64,000 nucleotides of DNA from A07HB70 sp964512675 (GTDB taxonomy: Archaea > Halobacteriota > Halobacteria > Halobacteriales > Haloferacaceae): positions 1-64,000 of the forward strand of contig CAZEJR010000009.1 in the NCBI GenBank assembly GCA_964512675.1. The letters run 5' to 3'. Positions 1-9,211 of this stretch are shown in pieces. The translations under genes were made by a program, and so were the position numbers. Under the pieces are notes generated by a model that made no database searches, was not told where the DNA came from, and was given only the letters and a program-made list of their open reading frames with translations. Positions within the stretch are counted from its first letter, which is position 1; the number at the start of each line of letters is the position of its first letter.

Positions 1-1446
1 CCCGTGGACGTCCCGAATGTCGTCGAAGCCGTAGATGAGCATCAGGAGCCGCTCGAGCGCCAGCCCCCACGCCATCACGTCACACTCGACGCCGAGAGGG
101 CGGAGCACCTCGTCGCGGAACAGCCCGGAGTTGCCGATCTCGATCAGTTCGTCCGTCTCGGGGTGCCGGCCGAACAGCTCGAAGCTCGGCTCGGTGTACG
201 GGTTGTAGTGGGGTTTGAACTCCAGGTCGGTCACCCCGAACTGGCGGTAGAACTCCTCGAAGGTCCCCATCAGGTCCCGAACAGAGAGCGACTCGGCCAT
301 CACCCACCCCTCGATCTGGAAGAACTCGAGCAGGTGCGTCTGGTCGAGCGTGTCGTTGCGGTACACCTTCTCGACGGAGAACCACCGCTGTGGAGGCTCT
401 AACTCCCCGACAGCGTGGCCGGAGAGGTGTCGCATCGACAGCGAGGTGGTGTGACCGCGCAGGTCCACCTCGCGGGCGACGTCCTCGGCCCACGGCGAGT
501 CGTAGCCGTCGCCGTCCGCGCCGACGCCCTCGCGGTGTGCGGCGGCGACGCGGTCGACCAGGTCCTGCGGCAGGTCGTCCGCCGGCGGGACGTCCAGCGC
601 GAACTGGTCCCAGTGGGTTCGGGCGGGGTGGTCCTGAGGCATGAACAGGCAGTCGTTGATCCAGAACTCCGCGTCCGCGTGGGGACCCTGCATCTCGCGA
701 AAGCCCATCCCGACCAGCACCTCCTTGACGCGTTCGGCGGTCTGGCGCAGGATGTGGACCCGTCCCCCCTCGACGTCGGGGGCGTCGGCCTCGACGTCGT
801 AGTCGGCGAACTCGACGTCGCGCCACTCGCCGGAGGTCAGGAGGTCGGGCGTCAGTCGGTCGACCGTCTCGGCGGCCTCGACACCCTCCATCAGCGCCGT
901 CACGCCCGCGTCGGTCAGCGTCAGCGACCGCACGGTCCGCTCGTCGCGCTCGACGAGGCCGCGCTCGACCAGCCGCGAGAGCGTCGCCTCGTCGGCGTCC
1001 GTGCCGGCAGCCACGGCGTCGAGTGCCGCCGCCTCCGGGTCGGCTGCCGGGTCGGCGTCCGTCGACGGGTCGACCGTGCCGGCGTCGACGGCGCCGTACT
1101 CCTTGCGCGCGAAGTTCGACAGCGCGAACTGGACGGTCTCGCCGTCGAGCCCGGCGGCGTCGGCGGCGTCGCCGATCGGAACCGGCGCGTCCGCGTCCCG
1201 TGCCGCGCGGTAGAGCCGCACCTCCGGCAGGGCTGCGTCGCGGTAGCGAGCCCCCTCCGTGGTGAGGCGGCGTGTCACCTCGACCGCCTCCGTGACCGCC
1301 ACCAGACCCTCGTCGCGCAGGTCGAACGCCGCACCGGTGACCGTCTCGGGCTTCAGCCCCGTCTCCTCGGCGACCGCAGCGACCGTCCGCTCCTCGGTCG
1401 CGGACAGCGCGTCGAGCACCGCGACCTGTGACTCGGGGAGTCTCAT
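1..1446 (-). CDS. pheS: Phenylalanyl-tRNA synthetase alpha subunit (3' end cut off)
   Basis: Charges tRNA-Phe as the catalytic alpha subunit of the alpha2-beta2 class II synthetase in the cytoplasm. The 482 visible residues start at an ATG (MRLPESQ) and run off the left edge without a stop. An N-terminal winged-helix region (about residues 1-80, starting LPESQVAVLDALSATEE) is typical of archaeal PheS. The catalytic core shows FMPQDHPARTHWDQF, the motif-2 segment KVYRNDTLDQTHLLEF, and the C-terminal FGRHPETDELIEIGNSGLFR and WGLALERLLMLIYG. Only about 15-20 residues should be missing. It is the last visible gene of a leftward operon, 50 bp after trpS; pheT would be expected just beyond the edge. 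Identification is secure. Confidence 0.97.
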   Translation of the reverse strand, partial: MRLPESQVAVLDALSATEERTVAAVAEETGLKPETVTGAAFDLRDEGLVAVTEAVEVTRRLTTEGARYRDAALPEVRLYRAARDADAPVPIGDAADAAGLDGETVQFALSNFARKEYGAVDAGTVDPSTDADPAADPEAAALDAVAAGTDADEATLSRLVERGLVERDERTVRSLTLTDAGVTALMEGVEAAETVDRLTPDLLTSGEWRDVEFADYDVEADAPDVEGGRVHILRQTAERVKEVLVGMGFREMQGPHADAEFWINDCLFMPQDHPARTHWDQFALDVPPADDLPQDLVDRVAAAHREGVGADGDGYDSPWAEDVAREVDLRGHTTSLSMRHLSGHAVGELEPPQRWFSVEKVYRNDTLDQTHLLEFFQIEGWVMAESLSVRDLMGTFEEFYRQFGVTDLEFKPHYNPYTEPSFELFGRHPETDELIEIGNSGLFRDEVLRPLGVECDVMAWGLALERLLMLIYGFDDIRDVHG

Positions 1447-1496
1447 CTGATACGGGCAGACGGGGTCGTCTCCGGGTTAGGCGTTCCGATGCGGCC

Positions 1497-3074
1497 TTAC
1501 TCGTCCGCCGCGGGCACCAGCCCGTCGCCGACCCGGTCCGTCTCGACGGAGACGTCCAGGTCCTCGAGAACTGCCTCGGCCTCGGCGCGTTTCTCCTGGT
1601 GGTCGGCGAGGAACTCGCGCATCAGCGTCGCGGCCTGCTCCTTGCAGTCGCCACAGAGCCGGTCGCCGCCGACACACTCGTCGTAGACCCGGGTCGCGAA
1701 GTCGTCGTCGTCGCCCGCGAGCAGGTACGCGTACAGCTCGTACACCGGACACTCGTCGGCCTCGCCGCCCAGCTCCCGCTGCTCCTCGGCGGTGTCGCGC
1801 CCGCCGGTCGCGGCGGCTTTGACCTTGTCGTAGCCGTCCTCCGGGTCGTCGAGCAGGCTGATGTGGCTCGCCGGAGCCGACGACGACATCTTCCCGCCGG
1901 TCAGGCCGGTCATGAAGCGGTGGTAGACCGACGAGGGCGCGACGAAGCCGAAGCCGCCGGTCTCGACCTCGACCGTCCGAGCGAGGTCGTCTGCCTCGTC
2001 GATCGAGAGGTCGAACGCGTCGACGTGGCGCTCGTAGACGCGCTTCTCGCCCTCGACGGCCTCGACGAGCGCCTCGAACGCCGCGTCCGGTGCCGCACGC
2101 GTGAGAAAGCGCGTCCGGGGGCGCAGCGGCTCCGCCCCGGCGTTCTCGAGCTTCTCGACCGCGCTCTCGCGTGTCGTCGTCTGCTCGTGGGTCTCGCGGA
2201 GCCAGTCGGCGGCCTCGACACACCGCGGGCGCTCGGGGTCGTCGGCGAACTCGGCACGACGGTCGTACGCGTCGGCCACGAGCGGCCGCTCTGCGTCGTC
2301 GAACTCGACGCTCGCGAACGCCTCGCTCGTCTTGAAGTAGCGCGTCCGGGCGGCGACGTCGCGCGCGAGCCGCATGTGCGGGTCCTGGTCGGGGCCGACG
2401 GGCACGACCGTCGGCGTCGGGCCGTCGACCTGCGGGTAGAGGATGTCGGCGATCTGCGTGACCACCGACCCCATGTGTGAGACGCTCGTCTCGCCGTCGA
2501 AGCCGTAGATCGACTCGAACTCCGCGAACCGGGCCGACGAGCCGAGTTCGAACGCGAGGTCCTGGAGGTCACGGTTGGTCGACTGGCGGTAGAGTTCGCC
2601 CTCGTCGGGGTCGAACCCGAGCGCGAGGAGCGAGAGCAGGTAGTCACGGGTGTGCTCGTCGATCGCCGCCCACGACAGCCCGCGGGCAGAGTGCGCCTCG
2701 AGATCGGCGATCAGCGCGTAGGCGTCGCCGCCCTGTGCCTGGTGCCAGACTATCTCGTCGAACACCAGCTTGTGCCCGATGTGCGGGTCGCCGGTCGGCA
2801 TGAACCCGGACAGCACCGCGAACGGGTCCCCGTCGCGCATCGCCCGTGCCACCCGGCGGTAGTCGCGGTGGCCGAAGATGACCCCGCGGCGCATCAGGTA
2901 GTGGGGGTCGGGCACCTCAGACAGCACCTCGTCGAACGACTCGATGCCGAACTCGGCGAACAGGCTCCGGTAGTCCTCGACGGTCGAAGAGCCCCACGGG
3001 TCGAGCGTCGTCTCGTCGACACCGGCGGCTGCGCGCTCGGCTGCCGCGTCGTCGACCGGCGTGTCGTCTGTCAT
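1497..3074 (-). CDS. trpS: Tryptophanyl-tRNA synthetase
   Basis: Class I synthetase that attaches tryptophan to tRNA-Trp. The 525-residue protein has the HIGH-type motif PHIGH at residues 97-101, the GPDQDPH segment near 228, and the KMSSS signature at 395-399. About 130 residues separate the GPDQDPH region from KMSSS, including an acidic insertion, so it belongs to the long haloarchaeal type. The ATG start lies 7 bp downstream of the endA stop, so translation is probably coupled. The neighbour EndA removes tRNA introns, and haloarchaeal tRNA-Trp is a known intron-containing tRNA, which makes the pairing functionally sensible (inference). Confidence 0.97.
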   Translation of the reverse strand: MTDDTPVDDAAAERAAAGVDETTLDPWGSSTVEDYRSLFAEFGIESFDEVLSEVPDPHYLMRRGVIFGHRDYRRVARAMRDGDPFAVLSGFMPTGDPHIGHKLVFDEIVWHQAQGGDAYALIADLEAHSARGLSWAAIDEHTRDYLLSLLALGFDPDEGELYRQSTNRDLQDLAFELGSSARFAEFESIYGFDGETSVSHMGSVVTQIADILYPQVDGPTPTVVPVGPDQDPHMRLARDVAARTRYFKTSEAFASVEFDDAERPLVADAYDRRAEFADDPERPRCVEAADWLRETHEQTTTRESAVEKLENAGAEPLRPRTRFLTRAAPDAAFEALVEAVEGEKRVYERHVDAFDLSIDEADDLARTVEVETGGFGFVAPSSVYHRFMTGLTGGKMSSSAPASHISLLDDPEDGYDKVKAAATGGRDTAEEQRELGGEADECPVYELYAYLLAGDDDDFATRVYDECVGGDRLCGDCKEQAATLMREFLADHQEKRAEAEAVLEDLDVSVETDRVGDGLVPAADE

Positions 3075-3081
3075 CGTCGGG

Positions 3082-4149
3082 TCAGGGTGTCAGCCGCGTC
3101 GTGGCCAGCCACTCGACGGAGTCGGGGCCGGTCGCCGCAAAAACCATTCGCTTCCGCACCCCGCCTGCCAGCCGGACGTACAGGGACAGATCCCCCGGCG
3201 AGAGCCGCGTCGAGCGCTCGACGACCCGGATCAGCCGCTCGGAGTGGCCCGTCTCGTCGGCGGAGACGAGGGAGTCGTAGGCCCGGAAGTCGGCGCCGAA
3301 CTTGAACCCGCTCTTCGGGACGCCGCCGGCGGTCCGGACGGCACGGTAGGCACGGAGCCGGCGGTCGAACCGCTCACCCTCGGCGACACGGCCCCGCTCT
3401 TCGACCGCCGCGGGGTCGAGCGCGAGCACCCCTTCGCGTGCGAGGTGGGCGGCCTCGACGAGCGACAGCTGGAGCGGCCCGCCGTCTGCGGCCCGGCCCG
3501 CCAGCCGCTGGCCGTAGAACGCCGTCTCGTGCAGCGCCGCCGGCGGGGTCCACGCCACCGCACGGTCGTCGTGCAGGTCGCCCGCGACGCCGGTCCGGAG
3601 GTCGACGGGTGTCCGCTCCGTCCCGCCGCCGGGCTGCCCGCGCTCGCAGCCGAAGTACGTCGGGTCGCCCTCCTCGTCGACGACGGCCAGCGCCGTCGGG
3701 TCGTCGAGGAGACGTGCGATCGAGAGGGCGTCGGGCTCGCCGACGACGCGCATCCGGTGTGCGACGACGCCGTCGCCAGGGCCCTTCCCCCGTGGGTAGA
3801 CCACCACGTCACAGCCCTCGGCGGCGTCGGCGGGAGCCCAGCCCGGGCGGGCGGGCGAGCAGTAGAATCCACGGTCCCGGAGGTCGCGGTGGACGACGAA
3901 CTGCCGGAGGACGCCGGTCCGGGCGAGCAGTCCACGGAGACCGAGACGCTCGTCGCCGCCGGGGGCGTCGGCGACGACGGCGGCGAGGTCGTCTCGAAAG
4001 AGGAGGTGGGCGGCCTCCACGGGCGCCAGCGCCAGTGTGTCGCCGTCGAGCGGTCGACCGTAGCCGCCCGCGTCGTGGAACCGCTGTCGGGCGTCGGCGC
4101 CGACCACCACTTCCGGTCCCGTCGCGCCCTCGCGGAGTCGCCCGTCCAT
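3082..4149 (-). CDS. endA: tRNA-splicing endonuclease EndA
   Basis: Cleaves the bulge-helix-bulge motif to remove introns from archaeal tRNA (and pre-rRNA). The 355-residue protein has two tandem endonuclease-like repeats, as in the homodimeric euryarchaeal enzyme. The N-terminal repeat starts VVVGADARQRFHDAGGYG. The C-terminal repeat carries the catalytic triad: Tyr in FGADFRAYDS, His in ETGHSERL and Lys in GVRKRMVFA. I chose the inner ATG (MDGRLREG) because the preceding five codons (from 4164) are not family-like; the outer ATG is possible. It sits 91 bp after the NucS-like gene and 7 bp before trpS in the same operon. Confidence 0.95.
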   Translation of the reverse strand: MDGRLREGATGPEVVVGADARQRFHDAGGYGRPLDGDTLALAPVEAAHLLFRDDLAAVVADAPGGDERLGLRGLLARTGVLRQFVVHRDLRDRGFYCSPARPGWAPADAAEGCDVVVYPRGKGPGDGVVAHRMRVVGEPDALSIARLLDDPTALAVVDEEGDPTYFGCERGQPGGGTERTPVDLRTGVAGDLHDDRAVAWTPPAALHETAFYGQRLAGRAADGGPLQLSLVEAAHLAREGVLALDPAAVEERGRVAEGERFDRRLRAYRAVRTAGGVPKSGFKFGADFRAYDSLVSADETGHSERLIRVVERSTRLSPGDLSLYVRLAGGVRKRMVFAATGPDSVEWLATTRLTP

Positions 4150-4240
4150 ACCGGCGCGGGGCACGGCGCGGGGTTATGGGTTGTGTCCCGTGGTCGGCTG
4201 GCTCCGCGGGTCGTCTCGCTGCTCCGCACCGAGACGGGCC

Positions 4241-5086
4241 TCACTCCCGCCGGCGTGTCTCGTATGCCTCACACGTCCGGTCGAGACACCGTCGCCCCGT
4301 CGCCGTCTCGAAGGCGGGCAGGCCACAGTCACAGTCGCCGGCGACGACACCGGCGGGGATCGAGAGGGCCGTCTCACAGTCCGGATACGCGTCACAGCCG
4401 GCGAGCAGACGGCCACGGCGGCGGATCACTCGCAGCGGGTCGCCACAGTCCGGACAGGTCCACTCGCCGTCGAACCGCGCCCGGACGGCGTCGTCGAGCG
4501 GCTGACAGGAGCGGTCGACACAGACCTCGAAGGCGGCGCCGCGCTCCGCCCGCATCAGCGGCAGGCCACAGTCCGGGCAGGACTCGTCGAGGGTCGTCGC
4601 GCCGGCCACGAGCGGGTAGCGCGCGCCGGAGTCCAGCGCGACCACATCGTCGTCGACGCGCACCAGCGGTCCCGCCGCCTCGGGGTGGTGGGCGGGGGCC
4701 TCGCCGACCGGGACGCCCGCCGGCGAGACGGGCAGAGTCGCCCGTCCGGCGACGGCGTGGCTCTCGGCGACGAGGCGACGCTCGCCGTCCCGTGCGACGA
4801 CCCGGAACCCAGAGTCGCCGCCGTCGTCGGCGACGGTCAGGTCGTCGGGACGGGTGAGCCACGCGACGGGCTGGTAGCCCGACTCGTCGTGGACGAGCGT
4901 CGTCCGGTCGGGCTTGCAGACGACCACGACGTGGCCGCGCCGCCGTCGCTCCGCGTCGCCGTCGTCGAACCGTACGGTACAGTCGCCCGCGAGCACGCGC
5001 ATCGAGTCCACAGGCCGGCTGACCGCGGTCTCGTACTTGAGCAGCGGGTCGACCGGCGCGAGCGCCGGCGCTGTCGGTCCGCTCAC
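4241..5086 (-). CDS. NucS-like N-terminal domain fused to three C4 zinc ribbons
   Basis: The 281-residue protein has two parts. Residues about 15-110 resemble the N-terminal DNA-binding domain of the mismatch endonuclease NucS/EndoMS: CTVRF at 36-40, then VVVVCKPDRTTLVHDESGYQ (53-72) and PVAWL, matching the NucS pattern of hydrophobic strand, KPDGT, LVH, PVNW. The RecB-type nuclease half of NucS is absent. Instead there are three topoisomerase-type C4 zinc ribbons: C170/C173/C189/C194, C211/C214/C231/C237 and C252/C254/C267/C272. It is therefore a predicted DNA-binding protein without a visible catalytic site. Its start overlaps the helicase stop by 4 bp, so the two proteins probably act together. 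The NucS assignment is my reading of motifs, not a search result. Confidence 0.8.
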   Translation of the reverse strand: MSGPTAPALAPVDPLLKYETAVSRPVDSMRVLAGDCTVRFDDGDAERRRRGHVVVVCKPDRTTLVHDESGYQPVAWLTRPDDLTVADDGGDSGFRVVARDGERRLVAESHAVAGRATLPVSPAGVPVGEAPAHHPEAAGPLVRVDDDVVALDSGARYPLVAGATTLDESCPDCGLPLMRAERGAAFEVCVDRSCQPLDDAVRARFDGEWTCPDCGDPLRVIRRRGRLLAGCDAYPDCETALSIPAGVVAGDCDCGLPAFETATGRRCLDRTCEAYETRRRE

Positions 5087-7446
5087 TCGACCCGGACCGT
5101 TCGTTCGCCGACGACCGGCGGGAGCGGCAGGGCCGGCGCGTAGACCGCGACGCGGTACGTCAGCGCGTCGACGCCGGACGCGCCGAACACGCCGACCGGC
5201 AACGAGAGCGACTCGCCACGCCGGAGGTAGTCGTCGTCGGTCAGCATCTCGCGGCCCTCCACCGTCACCCGGACCCCGAGGCGCGCGCCGCCGCCCTCGT
5301 TCGTCACCGTCACCTCACACGGGCTGTTCTCGCCGCGCGCGACGGCGTCTGGCGGGGTCCAGTCGACCCGCGGGTCGGGCAGGTCGGCGGCGGCGTCGAC
5401 GACACGCTCGGCGACGCCGGCCGAGAGACCGGCGCGTTCGAGCTCGTCGGCGCCGGCCCGGACCAGGTCGGCGGGCGCCCGGTAGCCGGCGCCGGCGAGC
5501 GTCCGCGCCCGACCGGCACCGACGCCGTCGACGGCGGTGAGACCGACGGCGTCGGCGGAGACGCCGGCCTCGACCCGCGCCGCGACGCGACGGGCGAGGT
5601 TCGCGGCGGCGGGGCCGGCGAAGGCCGCGAGCACGGCCCGGAGCGCCGAGAGCAGGCGCGTCGCGTTCTGCCGGATGATCCACGCGTCGCTCCGGAGGGC
5701 GTCGGGCGTCGACCCGGCCATCCCCGACCGCAGGATCGCGAGGACCTTCCGCGCGCCGCCGTCGACGTCGGTGTCGTCGACGACGCTCGCGACCGCGTCC
5801 GCCTCCGACGACCGGACGGAGACGGCGGCGAACTCCTCGGCGCGCGCGACGACCCGGAGCAGGTCGTCGGCACCGATCCGGTCGCGGGTGGCGACCGCGC
5901 GGAACGCCGCGGCGGTGTCGAGCCGGAGGTAGTACTTCGAGGCGAGACGGCCGAGTCGGGTCGGCTCGACCCGGAGGTCGTCGTCGAGGTCGACGAACCC
6001 GCGGTCGACGAGCGACTCCAGCGTCTCGCGGGCACGAGCGCGGAGGTCGCCGCCGTACCGCTCCGGGTCGTCGCGCGCCCGGACGGCGTAGAACGTGGTG
6101 TCGAGCCACGAGATGGCGTCGTCGAGGTCGTCGACCGTCCCGGTCGCGATCTCGGCGTTCAGGTGGGCGTCGAGGTCGGCTGCCAGCCGCGACTCGATCC
6201 GCACCCCGTCGTCGAGCAGGCGCCGGTAGCGGCTGGCGTCGGCCTCGTCACAGACCACCCAGCCGTAACCCTCGTCGTCGTAGCCGGGGCGGCCAGCCCG
6301 ACCGAGCATCTGGAGGACGTCGACCGGGGACACCTCGACCTCGCCCTCCAGCGGGTCGTGGCGCTTCGTGTCGCGGATGACGACACACCGCGCCGGGAGG
6401 TTGACGCCCCACGCGAGCGTCGAGGTAGAGAACAGCACGGCGATCGTCCCGTCGCGGAACCACGCCTCGACGCGGTCGCGGTCGGCCTTCGACAGCCCGG
6501 CGTGGTGGAACGCGACCCCGTCGACGACGGCGTGTCGCAGGTCCTCGTCGTCCAGGTCTCTCGCCGCGGCGTGGAGGTCGTAGTCCCCCCGCGCGCCGAC
6601 CGGGACGTCGCGTTCGGCGAGGACGTCTCGCGTCTTGCCGGCGGCGCGAACCGCGTCCTGCCGTGAGGCGACGAACACGAGCGCCTGGCCGTCGGCGCGG
6701 ACGTGCTCCTCGGCGATGTCGAGGGCGCGGTAGAGCCGGCGGTACTTGTCCGCGAAGGTGTTCTCGCCGTGACGGTAGGTGGCGACAGACGCGGTCAGGT
6801 CGACGGGCCGGTGCTCCTCGCCGAAGTCGTAGGTCGTCTCCGGCGGCGCGTCGAGCCACTCTGCGACGTCCGAGACGTTCTGCATCGTCGCCGACAGCGC
6901 GACGACCCGCGGGGCACAGAGCCGGCGCAGGCGGGAGACGACGGCCTCCAAGACGCTCCCGCGCCGGTCGGAGTCGAGCAGGTGGACCTCGTCGACGACG
7001 ACGCAGTCGACGTCCGTGACGAAGGCGTAGCGCGCGGAGTCGTGGTTCCGGGTCGCAGAGTCGGCCTTCTCCGGCGTCGTGACGAGGACGTCTGCGCGCT
7101 CCGCACGCCGAGGGTTCAGGTCGCGTTCGCCGCTGACGACGTAGACGGAGTAGCCGAGCTCCTCGAACCGGTCCCACTCGCGCTCGCGCTCGTTCGTCAG
7201 CGCACGCAGCGGCGCGACGAACAGCGCCGTACCGTCGCGACGGAGCGTGTCACAGATGGCGAGCTCCGCGACGGCGGTCTTGCCGCTCGCGGTGGGGGCA
7301 CAGACGACGACGTTCTCGTCGGTCTCGAGGACGCCCGGCAGTGCCGCGTGCTGCATCGCGTTGAACGCCTCGAACGGAAAGGCGTCGGCGAACTCGGGCA
7401 GGACGTCGGCGACACGGACACGGTCGGTCGCCTCGCCCTCACGCAT
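5083..7446 (-). CDS. Ski2-like superfamily 2 helicase with Sec63/Ig-like C-terminus
   Basis: ATP-dependent nucleic acid helicase of 787 residues. Motifs in order: CAPTASGKT (49-57, Walker A), APLRALTNER (Ia), TTPEKAD (Ib), VVDEVHLLD (motif II, DEVH at 152-155), ALSATMQN (III), FVASRQ (IV), STLAWGVNLPA (V) and QMLGRAGRPG (VI). A winged-helix and ratchet region follows, then a helix-hairpin-helix stretch and a final beta-rich domain (starting about ENSPCEVTVTNEGG) resembling the Ig-like part of the Sec63 domain in Brr2/Mer3-type helicases. It is a paralogue of Hel308 at 51.6 kb, which lacks this last domain. I chose the ATG at 7446 (MREGEATDR); an upstream extension to 7668 has no family-like sequence. 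First gene of the leftward operon. Confidence 0.9.
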   Translation of the reverse strand: MREGEATDRVRVADVLPEFADAFPFEAFNAMQHAALPGVLETDENVVVCAPTASGKTAVAELAICDTLRRDGTALFVAPLRALTNEREREWDRFEELGYSVYVVSGERDLNPRRAERADVLVTTPEKADSATRNHDSARYAFVTDVDCVVVDEVHLLDSDRRGSVLEAVVSRLRRLCAPRVVALSATMQNVSDVAEWLDAPPETTYDFGEEHRPVDLTASVATYRHGENTFADKYRRLYRALDIAEEHVRADGQALVFVASRQDAVRAAGKTRDVLAERDVPVGARGDYDLHAAARDLDDEDLRHAVVDGVAFHHAGLSKADRDRVEAWFRDGTIAVLFSTSTLAWGVNLPARCVVIRDTKRHDPLEGEVEVSPVDVLQMLGRAGRPGYDDEGYGWVVCDEADASRYRRLLDDGVRIESRLAADLDAHLNAEIATGTVDDLDDAISWLDTTFYAVRARDDPERYGGDLRARARETLESLVDRGFVDLDDDLRVEPTRLGRLASKYYLRLDTAAAFRAVATRDRIGADDLLRVVARAEEFAAVSVRSSEADAVASVVDDTDVDGGARKVLAILRSGMAGSTPDALRSDAWIIRQNATRLLSALRAVLAAFAGPAAANLARRVAARVEAGVSADAVGLTAVDGVGAGRARTLAGAGYRAPADLVRAGADELERAGLSAGVAERVVDAAADLPDPRVDWTPPDAVARGENSPCEVTVTNEGGGARLGVRVTVEGREMLTDDDYLRRGESLSLPVGVFGASGVDALTYRVAVYAPALPLPPVVGERTVRVE

Positions 7447-7701
7447 TGTCGGCAGGCGGAGAGCCGCGGGCCTAAGAGTTCCGCTCCACGCGACGCGGTC
7501 GGCGCGGCTGTGCCGCGAGACCGTAGAGAGCGAGCCGACGCGGACGTCCGGGGCGGGGCGATGCACACCCCGGACCGCCGAGCCGCCGGGGGGACGCGTC
7601 GACCGTCGATCCGGGGTTTCGGCGGGCCTAAAGCCCGAGCCGGGCGATATCCGGGCGGTAAACAACAAGGTCTAATGTGGTGGGGCCCCGACGATCTGTT
7701 G

Positions 7702-8091
7702 ATGCCTACGGTCGAATACCTGAACTACGAGGTGCTCGATGACCACGGCTGGTCGCTCGACGACGACGACCTGTTCCAGAAGGCCAGCGACGAGGGGCTG
7801 GACGACGAGGACTACGGGTCGCTCGACGTCAACCAGGGCGAGTACATCCTCGAGGCGGCGGAGGCACAGGGCTACGACTGGCCGTTCTCCTGTCGCGCGG
7901 GCGCCTGCGCGAACTGTGCGGCGATCGTCCAAGAGGGAGAGATCGAGATGGACATGCAGCAGATCCTCTCCGACGAGGAAGTCGAGGAGAAGGACGTTCG
8001 CCTGACCTGTATCGGCTCGCCGTCCGCCGACGAGGTCAGGATCGTCTACAACGCGAAGCACCTCGACTACCTCCAGAACCGCGTCATCTGA
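7702..8091 (+). CDS. fer: Halobacterial-type 2Fe-2S ferredoxin
   Basis: Plant-type [2Fe-2S] ferredoxin, the main low-potential electron carrier for 2-oxoacid:ferredoxin oxidoreductases in haloarchaea. The 129 residues start MPTVEYLNYEVLDD, the same N-terminus as the purified Halobacterium protein. The cluster cysteines are in FSCRAGACANCAAIV and RLTCIG (C-x4-C-x2-C plus a distal C). The acidic insertion near residues 10-45 (LDDDDLFQKASDEG) is the hallmark haloarchaeal extension. An in-frame ATG at 7675 would add nine residues but the known mature start supports 7702. Monocistronic; the 255 bp upstream hold only the divergent promoters. Confidence 0.97.
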   Translation: MPTVEYLNYEVLDDHGWSLDDDDLFQKASDEGLDDEDYGSLDVNQGEYILEAAEAQGYDWPFSCRAGACANCAAIVQEGEIEMDMQQILSDEEVEEKDVRLTCIGSPSADEVRIVYNAKHLDYLQNRVI

Positions 8092-8196
8092 CGCGGTAGC
8101 GGGTCGCCTGCGCGGCCCCTCTCGCTGGTCGGCGTGACCGTCCCGCACCGTGCCCGCAACCACCAGAGCTAATCCCGGTCGCCGTCCACGGCTGTC

Positions 8197-9177
8197 GTGG
8201 TCACGGCGAGCACACCCGACCTCCTGCGACTGGTCGCGGTTCCCGCCTTCGGCTACGCGGCGTGGACCGACCTCCGTACCCGTCGGGTGACGAACCGGCT
8301 GTGGCCGCCGCTCGTCGTCCTCGGACTCGTTCTCCTCGCCGTCGAGGGCTGGAGCCGGGTGCCGCCCGCGGCGATCGGCGACCGGCGCTTCCTGATTCGG
8401 GTCGCGGCGAGCGTCGGAGTAGTCGTCCCGCTGTCGTATCTGCTCTGGCGTGTCGGCGGAGTCGGCGGCGCAGACGCGAAGGCGTTCATCACCGTCGCGG
8501 TGCTCCTCCCGACGTACCCGGCGTACTTCCTGCCCGGCCTCGCGCTCCCGGTCGTCCGCACGGCAGCCGGGCTGTTCTCGCTCACCGTCGTCACGAACGC
8601 CGTCCTCGTCGGCGCGGCATACCCGCTGGCGGTCGGAGTGCGAAACGCCGTCGACGGCGTGGTCGCCCCGACGATGTTCCTCGCGCGGCGTGTGACGGTC
8701 GAGGACCTCGGCGAGCGCCACGGACGGCTGTTCGAGACAGCCGACGGCCGGACGCGGCGGGGACTCGACCTCGACGCTCTGCGGATGTACCTGCGCTGGC
8801 GCGGGACGACGCTGTCGGCGCTCCGTGCCGACCCGGCGGGCCACCGCGACCCGTCGAGCGTCGGCGAGACGGCCCCGGTCGGCGACGGCGGGGTCGACGG
8901 ACCGCCGGTGACCGACGGCGGAACGGCCGACGAGACGACGGACGGTGCCGACGACCCGTGGGCCGCCGACCGGTTCACCGACGAGGTCGGCGAGCCGTAC
9001 GGGACGACGCCGGAGACGCTCCGGGAGGGGCTGCGGGTCGTCACGGACCCCGACCGCGAGACGGTGTGGATCAGCCCCGGCATCCCGTTCGTCGTCCCGA
9101 CGTTCGTCGGACTCGTCGTCGCCCTGACCTACGGCGACCTGCTGTTCGGGCTCCTGGCCGCCGTCGGCGGCGGGTGA
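8197..9177 (+). CDS. pibD: Archaeal prepilin/prearchaellin peptidase
   Basis: Membrane aspartyl protease that removes class III signal peptides from pilins and archaellins before assembly. The 326 residues begin at a GTG (VTASTPDLL). The first catalytic Asp lies in YAAWTDLRTRRVTN, just after the first membrane helix; the second is in GGVGGADAKAF, matching the family GxGD-type motif. Several hydrophobic helices follow (VVVPLSYLLW, FITVAVLLPTYP and others), with a long acidic cytoplasmic segment (about residues 215-275) and a final pair of helices at the C-terminus. The acidic insertion is usual for the haloarchaeal form. No pilin gene is adjacent. Confidence 0.9.
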   Translation: MVTASTPDLLRLVAVPAFGYAAWTDLRTRRVTNRLWPPLVVLGLVLLAVEGWSRVPPAAIGDRRFLIRVAASVGVVVPLSYLLWRVGGVGGADAKAFITVAVLLPTYPAYFLPGLALPVVRTAAGLFSLTVVTNAVLVGAAYPLAVGVRNAVDGVVAPTMFLARRVTVEDLGERHGRLFETADGRTRRGLDLDALRMYLRWRGTTLSALRADPAGHRDPSSVGETAPVGDGGVDGPPVTDGGTADETTDGADDPWAADRFTDEVGEPYGTTPETLREGLRVVTDPDRETVWISPGIPFVVPTFVGLVVALTYGDLLFGLLAAVGGG

Positions 9178-9211
9178 AAAGACCTATCGGCACGTCCGCG
9201 GTACGGGGGTC

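Noticed and set aside
3061..4857. Open frame of about 598 codons on the + strand over endA and the NucS-like gene
   Set aside because: Low-complexity Arg-rich composition and no family resemblance; the minus strand genes are real.
7447..7701. Possible tRNA or small RNA gene between the helicase and ferredoxin
   Set aside because: No cloverleaf or TPsiC-like GGTTCGAATCC sequence; only divergent promoters fit.
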